Both the position numbers and the translations under genes were made by a program. From NCBI GenBank assembly GCA_946479225.1, contig CAMLFI010000082.1, positions 1 through 8,849 on the forward strand: a stretch of 8,849 bases of DNA, given 5' to 3'. This stretch comes from an uncultured Mucilaginibacter sp. Its GTDB lineage: Bacteria; Bacteroidota; Bacteroidia; Sphingobacteriales; Sphingobacteriaceae. This document shows positions 1 through 6,980 of the stretch, piece by piece; position 1 is the first letter of the stretch, and each line of letters begins with the position of its first letter. The notes beneath the pieces were generated by a model that did no database searches, was not told the DNA's origin, and saw only the letters and a program-made list of their open reading frames with translations.

Positions 1-572
1 CGCCGGTAAAGCAGCAGTAATGCTGCAAATATTTCCATGGCACCCGAAAAGAATTGATACGGCGCGGAATAACCGATAAAAAGCCAGGAAAAGCGCATAG
101 GCAGCAAATCGCCAAGTGGCGTAGCCAGTTGATGCAAATTTGGAAAAACCATTTGCTGGCCAAAAACCTTTATAATGCCATATCCTAACGCAATAATTAT
201 AATATAGTAGCGCGCAAACAGCACCAACCAATAGTTTAGGTGGGTATAGTTTGGCCTTTTCCTGTCTAACACCGACCATATGAGCGCACCTAAAGCAGCT
301 ATGGACAAATAGGTGCACAGCCGGGCCCAACCCATGGAGGTATCGCCACTTCCATTTTCGGGTATAAGCACCGGGCGTACGTGAAAAAATGCAGCGTTGG
401 CCCAGGTAACTACCCAGTCGGTTAATTTGCCATAGTATTGCGTTATCGTGTTAACTAAAGGCACGCTGCCTAACCAGGTTAAAAGGGCAATTTGTAAGGT
501 GAGATAAACGAAACAGAAGCGAAAGAGTATTTTTCTCCAAAGCGGCCAGGAAGAACTTTCGGAAGATAGCAT
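1..572 (-). CDS. DoxX-like multi-pass membrane protein, 5' part only
   Basis: This is the first 190 codons of a gene that continues past the left edge; it is open to the end of the window. Translation from the ATG at 572-570 gives a hydrophobic protein with probable membrane segments near residues 15-35, 85-102, 115-137 and 174-189. Recognisable family signatures, from memory of Bacteroidota proteins annotated as DoxX-like, are GSGDT (74-78), the WSVLDRKRPNY stretch (99-109), an aromatic R-Y-Y segment (121-123), YGIIK (131-135), and GYSAPYQFFSGAMEI (167-181). The start is secure: an in-frame TAA lies at 596-594 and no other start codon follows it before 572. Full-length relatives are roughly twice this length. 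The function of the family is not established; a redox-linked or transport role would be a guess. It is preceded by the long gap carrying the TGTTCC array, which could regulate it. Confidence 0.8.
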   Translation of the reverse strand, partial: MLSSESSSWPLWRKILFRFCFVYLTLQIALLTWLGSVPLVNTITQYYGKLTDWVVTWANAAFFHVRPVLIPENGSGDTSMGWARLCTYLSIAALGALIWSVLDRKRPNYTHLNYWLVLFARYYIIIIALGYGIIKVFGQQMVFPNLHQLATPLGDLLPMRFSWLFIGYSAPYQFFSGAMEIFAALLLLYR

Positions 573-736
573 AGTGTGTGGTTTAGCAGCGGGTTAAATC
601 AAATCACAATTTAAAAATTTATTTTAACAATGCATAGCTCTGTTACTATGGATAACGAAGAGGCAACGTAAGCAACAATTTACAATGCCTTTACCAATAA
701 GATTTTGTCTTGTCCTGAAATAGCTTTACAAAAAAG

Positions 737-887
737 TGGAACAGAAAACCCGGCTGTTCCAAAGTGTTCCAAAAAGGAAGATTTTTTTAAAAGCCTACAA
801 GTAATTGAAAAACAGCTTATTAAGGGACGATTACAGCTAAATTTACTGACTTATAAGTAGTTTCAAAGTGTTCCAAACTGTTCCACA
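737..887. repeat. TGTTCC array: two tandem decamer pairs and one inverted copy
   Basis: Four forward TGTTCCA words start at 755, 765, 869 and 879, and one inverted TGGAACA is at 737-743. They form two tandem decamer pairs, CTGTTCCAAA/GTGTTCCAAA at 754-773 and GTGTTCCAAA/CTGTTCCACA at 868-887. The 14-base word CAAAGTGTTCCAAA occurs exactly at 760-773 and again at 864-877, 104 bases apart, close to ten helical turns. The inverted copy and the first forward copy make an 8-bp stem (TGGAACAG with CTGTTCCA) around a 9-base loop. Decamer spacing places successive words on one face of the helix, as for tandem sites of a DNA-binding protein. The binding partner is unknown. Confidence 0.7.
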
Positions 888-976
888 CTAAAAAGTTAAC
901 AACTTAATAATCAACCATTTAATACCGTCAGTTGGTTTACGGAGTTTTACGCCCTTTATATTTTTTGGAAGAGTAC

Positions 977-1003
977 ACCACAGAAAAAACGGCTGTCTGT
1001 GGT
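977..1003. other. Perfect 8-bp inverted repeat (hairpin)
   Basis: ACCACAGA at 977-984 pairs perfectly with TCTGTGGT at 996-1003 around an 11-base loop. On the plus strand it is followed by only three T before an A run; on the minus strand there is no T run after it, so it is not a textbook intrinsic terminator on either strand. It could be an RNA structure in the UbiD transcript tail, a protein-binding palindrome, or chance. Confidence 0.45.
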
Positions 1004-1038
1004 TTAAAAAATCGCATGTTTGATTAATAGCCAATCAT

Positions 1039-1079
1039 AAAAATGCCTGCTCCACTGTGTTCCTCTTGTTCCGAAGCAG
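1039..1079 (-). terminator. Possible intrinsic terminator after the UbiD gene
   Basis: Read on the minus strand, CTGCTTC (1079-1073) can pair with GGAGCAG (1053-1047) with one G-T wobble around a 19-base loop, and a run of five T (1043-1039) follows after a few bases. It begins six bases past the UbiD stop codon. The loop is long and the stem is only seven pairs, so this is a weak candidate. The loop also holds a pair of TGTTCC words (1058 and 1067), spaced nine bases apart. Confidence 0.3.
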
Positions 1080-1084
1080 AACGC

Positions 1085-2923
1085 TTAAATAATTCCATGC
1101 AGTTCGCCGCCCGGCTCGCCCATTCTATCCACCAGCTTCTCTACCTCCGGGTCCTTCAGCAAAACCGGCGCATGGTGGGGTTTTATACGGGCATCAATAA
1201 TAAGCGGGCCATAGCAGCCCCAGTGTTTATGCTCCGTAAACTCATTAATCCCATACATATCATGCGACGGGTTGCTGCGGGTAAAGGTTACCCAAACAAA
1301 GTTGTTGATGTTGGCGGCGGTAAAAGCGGCATCGTCGCAAAGCACAATAAGCGGCAGGCCGTTTAGGTTGGTTTCGGCTAAGTGCTCTTGCAGTATCTCC
1401 AGCATTAAGGGCATATCGCTGGTACGTATGTTGGCAGGCACCTCAAGCGCAAGCACGCCGGGCATTACCATGGCGCTATTAATGAATGGGCGCGGCAGGG
1501 TAATGTCGGCAGGTAATTCGGACCATAGCTCCCGCTTAACATCACCGGCAACGGTAACTGCCACTTTACTGCCCGAGTTGAGTCCGCTGCCGCTGTAATC
1601 TAAGGTATCAATAGTGGTTTTGGTGTAAAAGTGGAGATCGCGGGTAAGGTCTATGCGTTGCAATATGTGCGTTAAAAAACCGGCGATATCGTGCACGTCC
1701 AACTTAGGATCGTCCTCGTGCGCGGCGATGAACAGGTACTTGGCCAGGCTCAGCTGGTTCTTGCCCAAAATGTGGTTAGCAATAGTCAGAATCTCCTGTG
1801 GCCGGCGTTCCTTAAGATACGGCGTGTAGCGTTCGCTGCCTATGGCGAATAACAAAGGATGCACACCCGCGGCATCAACGGCATTCACAGCTTTGAGCCC
1901 CGGTATTTCCTGTGGCAGCGCCGAGCCCGCTATCTCATGTATCAGCGCGCCAAAGCTGGTATCCTCCTGCGGCGGGCGACCTACTACAGTGAATGACCAT
2001 ATTGCGTCCTTACGGTGGTAAACGTTATGCACCTTCATCAATGGAAACGGATGGGTGAGGCTGTAGTAACCCAAGTGGTCACCAAAGGGGCCCTCGGGTT
2101 TGTTTTCATGGGGCATAACGGTGCCGGTTATTACAAAATCGGCATCGGCTGAGATGCAGAACCCTTCATCATCATACAAATAGCGGAAACGACGGTTACC
2201 CAGCGCCCCTGCAAAGGTCATTTCTGAAAGCCCTTCGGGCAGCGGCATAACCGCAGCAACCGGGTGCGATGGCGGGCCGCCAATAAATATGCTCACCTTT
2301 AGCGGCTGACCTTTTGCGTTCGCTTTTGTTTGATGCACACCGATACCACGGTGCAACTGGTAGTGCAGGCCTATCTCTTCATTTAATATATAATCATTAC
2401 CCGCCAGTTGTATACGGTACATGCCCAGGTTGGCATTCATAACGCCCGGCTTATCACTATCCTCAGTATAAACCTGGGGCATGGTTACAAAGGGGCCACC
2501 ATCTTTTGGCCAGTTCAAAATTTGAGGCAGATCGCTAATGCGGCAGCGCTCAAAATTAGAAAGATAGCTTTTGCTTAATTTTTTTGGCAGGGCCGATAAG
2601 GCAGTTAGCGCTACGTTGGCGTTTTGTATGGGATGCTTGATAGCGGTGATTGGATCGTTCTTTAACTCGACCAGTTTCTTCACTTTATCCAGTGAGTCGC
2701 GGAAAATAAACTTTGACCGCTCCAGCGTACCAAACAAGTTAGAAACGGCGGGGAATTTGCTGCCCTTAACTTTCTCAAACAAAATAGCCGGCCCACCATT
2801 TTCATACACCCGTAAGTGTATGGCAGCCATCTGCAAATGAGGATCAACCTCCTGCTTAATGCGGATCAAATGACCATTTTTTTCCAGATCGGCTATGCAT
2901 GCCTGCAAACTTGGGTAACCCAT
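1085..2923 (-). CDS. UbiD-family prenyl-FMN-dependent decarboxylase
   Basis: The 612-residue product belongs to the UbiD (de)carboxylase family, whose members use prenylated FMN made by UbiX to remove a carboxylate from aromatic or alpha,beta-unsaturated acids. Visible landmarks are the VYTEDSD segment (151-157), NANLGMYR (163-170) ending in the conserved active-site Arg170, and EGPFGDHLGYY (277-287) with the conserved acids Glu277 and Asp282; E. coli UbiD has a similar EGPxGDH motif. It is about 115 residues longer than E. coli UbiD, mainly at the C-terminus, as in related proteins of Bacteroidota and Helicobacter. The frame runs upstream to 3025, but that part overlaps the preceding gene and does not look like the family; the ATG at 2923 gives the typical start MGYPSLQ. 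A role in quinone (menaquinone) synthesis is plausible but not shown here; no partner quinone gene or ubiX is in the window. It is visibly richer in G+C than the neighbouring barrel gene. Confidence 0.93.
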   Translation of the reverse strand: MGYPSLQACIADLEKNGHLIRIKQEVDPHLQMAAIHLRVYENGGPAILFEKVKGSKFPAVSNLFGTLERSKFIFRDSLDKVKKLVELKNDPITAIKHPIQNANVALTALSALPKKLSKSYLSNFERCRISDLPQILNWPKDGGPFVTMPQVYTEDSDKPGVMNANLGMYRIQLAGNDYILNEEIGLHYQLHRGIGVHQTKANAKGQPLKVSIFIGGPPSHPVAAVMPLPEGLSEMTFAGALGNRRFRYLYDDEGFCISADADFVITGTVMPHENKPEGPFGDHLGYYSLTHPFPLMKVHNVYHRKDAIWSFTVVGRPPQEDTSFGALIHEIAGSALPQEIPGLKAVNAVDAAGVHPLLFAIGSERYTPYLKERRPQEILTIANHILGKNQLSLAKYLFIAAHEDDPKLDVHDIAGFLTHILQRIDLTRDLHFYTKTTIDTLDYSGSGLNSGSKVAVTVAGDVKRELWSELPADITLPRPFINSAMVMPGVLALEVPANIRTSDMPLMLEILQEHLAETNLNGLPLIVLCDDAAFTAANINNFVWVTFTRSNPSHDMYGINEFTEHKHWGCYGPLIIDARIKPHHAPVLLKDPEVEKLVDRMGEPGGELHGII

Positions 2924-2940
2924 ATCAAAATATATTGCGG

Positions 2941-2948
2941 CAAATGTA
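2941..2948 (-). promoter_or_regulatory. Candidate -7 promoter box for the UbiD gene
   Basis: On the minus strand this reads TACATTTG followed by C, a perfect match to the Bacteroidota -7 consensus TAnnTTTG(C). It sits 17 bases upstream of the ATG at 2923, in the 58-base gap after the barrel gene's stop. A TTG lies 22 bases further upstream, slightly farther than the usual -33 spacing of about 19-21. If used, it would give a very short leader and independent transcription of the decarboxylase. Confidence 0.4.
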
Positions 2949-2981
2949 CAAATTGAAAAAGTGGTACATTCAATTAGCGCA

Positions 2982-5555
2982 TCAATTGGCTGAACCTGCC
3001 ACATTTCCGGTGCGGCGCTGCTCATCTTCGTTTCCTAACTTATGCGAACCGGCACTTTTAAGTTTGCTGTTGCCAAAACGGTAACTGAAACCAAAGCGCA
3101 CAACCCGTCCTTCCTCGCGGCTGATTATTGTCATATTAAGGTTGCGGTAATTGGTATAAGCACGGTCGCGCTCGGTTCTGAACACATCAGCTACATTCAG
3201 TCTAAACGTGCCCATATTGTTAAATACGGTTTTACTTATCCCTGCATCAAACCTGTAATTTGCTTTAAACTGGCTAAACCCATAAAACGTTGGCGACTCA
3301 TACTTAAATGTTGCTTCCGCAGCGAAACCACCGCCAAGGCTAAAATTATGCATAGTGTTAAAAAGCACATCCTGGGTACCTTTATTAAGATCTCCGTTTT
3401 GCGGGTACGCTTTTACACGCTGATAGGAAACATCAACAGAAAAAGTAGCGTTCCACCAGGATGTAAATTGCGCCGGTGTAAAAAATTTGATCCCGTAAGC
3501 AGCCATTCTGCCAAAATTTTTGCGGGTAGTGATATTTACTTTAGTTTGGTTATCCTGTTCATATGCAATAAAGCCACAAAAGTTATCGGTTACAGAGGCA
3601 TAAAGGCTGGTTATTATTGTGCTTTTATAGCTATGTGCCAATTCTACCGTGCTGGTGTATGAGGGTAGTAATTGCGGGTTCCCGGCGCGGTAATCATACA
3701 GATCAACATAATATAAAAACGGGTTTATATCTTCGTAAACCGGTCGGTAAATGCTTCTGTTGAAACTTAGCGTGAAATTATTTTTAGGATCATAGGTATA
3801 CTTTAGTTGTGCCTGCGGAAAAAAGTCGATATAATTTTTTTCGAAGTTGATCTTGTTACCCGCCGAGTTACCGTTTGCAATGGTTTGTTCAACCCGCAAT
3901 CCCCCGTTTATTTTCCATTTTCCTGTGGAGGTTGACAAGTTAGTATAGGCCGAGTTTATGTTTTCGGTATACAGGAAATTGCTGCTAAAGTTGGGGTCAA
4001 TCGTATAAACGTCATTCCTTTTAGGTCCAAATATCAGATCGTTACCACTTGAGACATAGCTATATTTTGACCCCACCTCTAACATCGTTTTTTTCGACAG
4101 AGGTTTCACATAATCTACTTTTGCGGCCCAAATATTTATTCTTGATGGCGAAAGGTTTTGTTGTAGCAGGGTGGGACGGTAAACTTCTCCGGAAGCTTTA
4201 TTAAAACTATTAGTAATATATTCGTTTGATTCGCGGTCAAAGTGATTATAGCTTAAATAAGCTGAGAGCGTTTGCCCCAAGGTGTCAAGCTTACCTGCAT
4301 AATTAACCTCGTAATTAACCGTCGCCAGGTTACGTTTAAGGTTTGCCATAGTAGCAATGGTTGAATCAAACTTACTATTGTTGCTAATACGCAGCATGTT
4401 GTCTTTGAGGAAACTACTATTGTTTACCGTCCCGCTAACTAAAACGCCTAATGTATGATTTGGAGACAGAAAAAAGTCGGAGCCAAGTCTGAATGTATGA
4501 TTAAAACTTTCGCGGGTGGTGTAATAACGCGAATCATAATTACTTATCAATCCCAGGTAGTCGATGGTTCTGTCAGTAGTAAAAGTTTTAAATGTTTTAT
4601 TGGCCGAGTAGTTATAATTGCCAAAAATATTAACATTACCCATGCGGTTGTTAAATGTAATACCTGTATTGGCCTTATAAAATTTGCCATATCCGCCGCC
4701 TATTGTAAAGGTTCCGTTTGTACCGGCATTGCTGCCCTTTTTTAGTATAATATTGATAACGCCTGCGCCACCTGCCTCATACCGTGCAGAGGGATTGGTT
4801 ATCAGTTCAATTTGCTGTACGCTGCTGCTTTGCATACTCTCCAGCATAGCTGCCAGATTTTCGCCGCTTACGTTAACCGGCTTTCCATCTATCAATACCA
4901 TAGCAGTCTGTCGCCCGATAATACTTAAAGAGCCTTGGCTGCCCGCGTGTACACCTGGTGCCTGGCGAAGCAGATCATATACAGAATTGCCTTCTGCCAC
5001 AATACTGCTTTGTACATTAAGTACTACCCGGCCGGGCTTGGTTTCTATATAGTTTTTCCTGGCAGTTATTGACACCTCTTTTAACATAGGGGAAGATCTG
5101 ACGAGGATAATATCGCGGGCATTGACATCTCCCTGCTCTGAAACCGTGTACGGCCCTGAATATGACTGATTATAACCTATTTGGGAGGCGAGGACAGAAT
5201 ACACACCTTCTTCAACTATAAAACGGTAAACTCCCTGCGTATCGCAGGCGGTAGAAGTAAGAATAGAAGAATCGGCGGCCAATAGAATTATGGTTGAAAA
5301 CTCCGCGGGCTTTTTATTTTCGATAAAAACCCTGCCTTGTATAACCGATGTTTTGCTTTGACCGAAACATTGAACCACAACGAAAAGCATTAAAACAGCA
5401 AGCGCAATTGTTTTAACAAAGCGAGTTGCTTTACCGCAAAGGCTGTAGTTTATATTAAAAAGATCAGTCAATAGTACCTTGTTATTTATTCTTTTGTATG
5501 TTTCCTTAATGTTCAAATGCTGTTTTCGGGACCTTAACAAAGGTAAAGTAAACAT
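2982..5555 (-). CDS. Outer-membrane beta-barrel protein with TonB-receptor-like plug
   Basis: The product, 857 residues from the first ATG, has the layout of Bacteroidota outer-membrane beta-barrel (OMP_b-brl_3-type) TonB-receptor relatives: a secretion signal (hydrophobic core about 46-63, ending CFGQ), a carboxypeptidase-regulatory-like beta-sandwich (about 70-155, with IQGRVF and a GVYRFIVEEG segment), a plug domain (about 165-275, including DLLRQAPGV, LIDGKPV, IELITNPSARYEAGGAGVI), then a long barrel rich in aromatic/Asn strands. The barrel closes with VRFGFSYRFGN, followed by a charged tail with GNEDEQRR that is usual in this family. It would sit in the outer membrane; no SusD partner, sigma factor or anti-sigma factor is nearby, so the substrate is unknown. 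The start is uncertain: the ATG at 5555 puts about 45 residues before the signal core, and a TTG at 5471 preceded by AAGG would give a more normal signal peptide. A GTG at 5561 is also in frame. Confidence 0.88.
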   Translation of the reverse strand: MFTLPLLRSRKQHLNIKETYKRINNKVLLTDLFNINYSLCGKATRFVKTIALAVLMLFVVVQCFGQSKTSVIQGRVFIENKKPAEFSTIILLAADSSILTSTACDTQGVYRFIVEEGVYSVLASQIGYNQSYSGPYTVSEQGDVNARDIILVRSSPMLKEVSITARKNYIETKPGRVVLNVQSSIVAEGNSVYDLLRQAPGVHAGSQGSLSIIGRQTAMVLIDGKPVNVSGENLAAMLESMQSSSVQQIELITNPSARYEAGGAGVINIILKKGSNAGTNGTFTIGGGYGKFYKANTGITFNNRMGNVNIFGNYNYSANKTFKTFTTDRTIDYLGLISNYDSRYYTTRESFNHTFRLGSDFFLSPNHTLGVLVSGTVNNSSFLKDNMLRISNNSKFDSTIATMANLKRNLATVNYEVNYAGKLDTLGQTLSAYLSYNHFDRESNEYITNSFNKASGEVYRPTLLQQNLSPSRINIWAAKVDYVKPLSKKTMLEVGSKYSYVSSGNDLIFGPKRNDVYTIDPNFSSNFLYTENINSAYTNLSTSTGKWKINGGLRVEQTIANGNSAGNKINFEKNYIDFFPQAQLKYTYDPKNNFTLSFNRSIYRPVYEDINPFLYYVDLYDYRAGNPQLLPSYTSTVELAHSYKSTIITSLYASVTDNFCGFIAYEQDNQTKVNITTRKNFGRMAAYGIKFFTPAQFTSWWNATFSVDVSYQRVKAYPQNGDLNKGTQDVLFNTMHNFSLGGGFAAEATFKYESPTFYGFSQFKANYRFDAGISKTVFNNMGTFRLNVADVFRTERDRAYTNYRNLNMTIISREEGRVVRFGFSYRFGNSKLKSAGSHKLGNEDEQRRTGNVAGSAN
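5538..5545 (-). promoter_or_regulatory. Candidate -7 promoter box at the barrel gene 5' end
   Basis: On the minus strand this reads TACCTTTG, a perfect match to the Bacteroidota -7 consensus TAnnTTTG. It lies inside the first few codons of the frame as opened from the ATG at 5555. If it is the real promoter, transcription would begin near 5530 and translation must start further in, for example at the TTG at 5471. No well-spaced -33 TTTG is obvious (the nearest TTG is only about 15 bases away), so support is limited. Confidence 0.35.
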
Positions 5556-5662
5556 AGGCACAATAAAGACGAGTAAAAATGCGCAACGAATTCTTAATTT
5601 GTATGCTCTTTTTTACTAATTTTCCAATTGAAATAATCAGTTTCTAATTTCATCCCATATTA

Positions 5663-6949
5663 ATGAAAAGATTTAGCATTATCATACTAAGTATATTTTT
5701 TCCCATCATTTTATTTGCGCAGTCTGAGCCTGTAAAATATAAGGCCGCAGTAGCGCTTTTTGAAAAGTTTTATAATCTAAATCTACCCGATAGTATTTCG
5801 GCCCATTTTAGCGCTGCCATGAAGGCTCAGTTGCCCGCGACTCAATTTAAACAAACCACTACTCAATTAAAGGCACAATTAGGGAATTTAACAAAAGCAG
5901 AGTTCTCTACTTACAGCGAGCCACTTGCGGTTTATAAGGCAACTTTTAAGAACGGCGTTTTTTTGCTTAACATCTCGCTGAACAACAACAACGAATTTAT
6001 AGGTTTGCTGTTAAGTCCGTATCAGGAAAAAACTGCTGCAGCGGCCATTGTTGATCCATCCATATCAGAGTCGCCAATTTTGCTTAAAACATTGTCCGGC
6101 ACGTTATCCGGAACCGTTGCAGTACCCACTAACGCACCCGGCAAAATGCCGGTGGTATTGATCATACCGGGATCAGGAGCTATAGACCGCAATGGTAACA
6201 ACCCGCAGGCTAATCTCAATACAAATATGTATAAGCAAATAGCAGAATCGCTGGCCAAAAATGGTATAGCATCGTTGCGGTATGATAAGCGCCTGGTGGG
6301 GCAAAGCATAGGGACCGTAAAAGAAGACAACCTGCGTTTTGATGATTACAGTGATGATGCCATCGGCTTTATTAATCTGCTGAAAGCAGACCAGCGTTTT
6401 TCAAAGGTAATTGTATTGGGCCACAACGAGGGATCGCTTGTTGGCATAATTGCGAGCGGATCAAGCGAGGAAAATGTTAGCGCTTTTATTTCGGTAGGCG
6501 GCGCAGGCGAGCCTGGAGAGAAAGTATTAAAAGAACAGTTGAAATCGCAGCCTTCTTACCTTGCCGATGGCATGAATAACGTGTTGGATTCATTAAAAAG
6601 AGGCAGAATTAATAAAAAAGTTGATCCGCAGCTATATTATATTGCCCGTCCAAGCATACAAATGTTCCTGATGAGCTGGTGCCGCTTTGAGCCGCAGAGA
6701 GAGATAAAAAAGCTAAAGATCCCTATTCTTATCGTACAAGGCACCACTGATTTGCAGATGAATGTAACTAATGCAGAGAAGCTAAAAACGAGGAATGCCA
6801 CAGTAGCAATTATACCCGGCATGAACTATGTTTTAAAAGAAGCCCCCGAGGACAGGCAGCAAAACCTGTCAACTTATAACAAACCCGATCTGCCGTTAAA
6901 GCCTGAATTTGTTACCAATGTGGTTGGTTTTATTAAAGGGTTGAAATAG
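5663..6949 (+). CDS. Secreted alpha/beta-hydrolase-fold protein, probable pseudoenzyme
   Basis: The 428-residue product starts with a signal peptide (residues 1-20, ending ILFAQ), followed by a small DUF3887-like domain (about 24-115) and an alpha/beta-hydrolase domain (about 130-428), a combination common in Bacteroidota. The fold is intact: the oxyanion-region strand IIPGSGAIDRNGN, the elbow VIVLGHNEGSL (249-259), the acid strand ILIVQGTTDLQ and the terminal GMNYVLKEAP. Catalytic residues are not: the elbow reads G-H-Asn255-E-G where the family has Ser, and the loop that normally reads GMNH has Tyr389 in place of the catalytic His. Only the acid, Asp363, remains. Both changes are single-base away from the usual codons (AAC from AGC; TAT from CAT). 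The frame is otherwise uninterrupted. It diverges from the barrel gene by 107 bases and precedes purU by 31. It probably acts in the periplasm or envelope, perhaps binding rather than hydrolysing; this is inference. Confidence 0.88.
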   Translation: MKRFSIIILSIFFPIILFAQSEPVKYKAAVALFEKFYNLNLPDSISAHFSAAMKAQLPATQFKQTTTQLKAQLGNLTKAEFSTYSEPLAVYKATFKNGVFLLNISLNNNNEFIGLLLSPYQEKTAAAAIVDPSISESPILLKTLSGTLSGTVAVPTNAPGKMPVVLIIPGSGAIDRNGNNPQANLNTNMYKQIAESLAKNGIASLRYDKRLVGQSIGTVKEDNLRFDDYSDDAIGFINLLKADQRFSKVIVLGHNEGSLVGIIASGSSEENVSAFISVGGAGEPGEKVLKEQLKSQPSYLADGMNNVLDSLKRGRINKKVDPQLYYIARPSIQMFLMSWCRFEPQREIKKLKIPILIVQGTTDLQMNVTNAEKLKTRNATVAIIPGMNYVLKEAPEDRQQNLSTYNKPDLPLKPEFVTNVVGFIKGLK

Positions 6950-6957
6950 TACCTTTG
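6950..6957 (+). promoter_or_regulatory. Candidate -7 promoter box for purU
   Basis: TACCTTTG begins with the base right after the hydrolase stop codon and matches the Bacteroidota -7 consensus TAnnTTTG perfectly. It is 23 bases before the purU ATG. A TTGG at 6924-6927, inside the end of the hydrolase gene, is a possible -33 element, though the 23-base gap is a little long. It suggests purU can be transcribed separately from the hydrolase. Confidence 0.4.
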
Positions 6958-6980
6958 GCGCCGGGCTATATATATTTAAT

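Larger units (their letters stand above)
573..1084. other. 512-base intergenic gap with repeat cluster and hairpin
   Basis: The gap lies downstream of the UbiD gene and upstream of the DoxX-like gene, both on the minus strand. I find no gene with a normal start and family resemblance. A frame on the plus strand is open from 672 to 860 (about 62 codons, then TAG) but has no ATG and matches nothing I recognise. No perfect TAnnTTTG box is visible upstream of the DoxX-like gene. What the gap does hold is a cluster of TGTTCC words, an 8-bp hairpin at 977-1003 and a possible terminator near 1039-1079, listed separately. The first 120 bases (about 596-660) are A/T rich. Confidence 0.7.

Noticed and set aside
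711..745. The stretch beginning TGTCCTGAAAT looked like a possible insertion-sequence end.
   Set aside because: No matching inverted end, target duplication or transposase fragment is visible in the window; the resemblance is a vague impression only.
2924..3025. N-terminal extension of 34 codons on the UbiD frame, overlapping the barrel gene.
   Set aside because: The extension overlaps the 3' end of the preceding gene, does not resemble UbiD N-termini, and the ATG at 2923 has a promoter box right before it.
3042..3662. A 206-codon plus-strand open frame opposite the barrel gene.
   Set aside because: It is antisense to a well-supported family member, shows no domain or signal, and its composition fits a shadow frame.
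2982..6949. The outer-membrane barrel and divergent hydrolase as an uptake-and-degradation locus.
   Set aside because: No SusD, other degradative enzyme or regulator is present, the genes are divergent, and the hydrolase appears catalytically dead.
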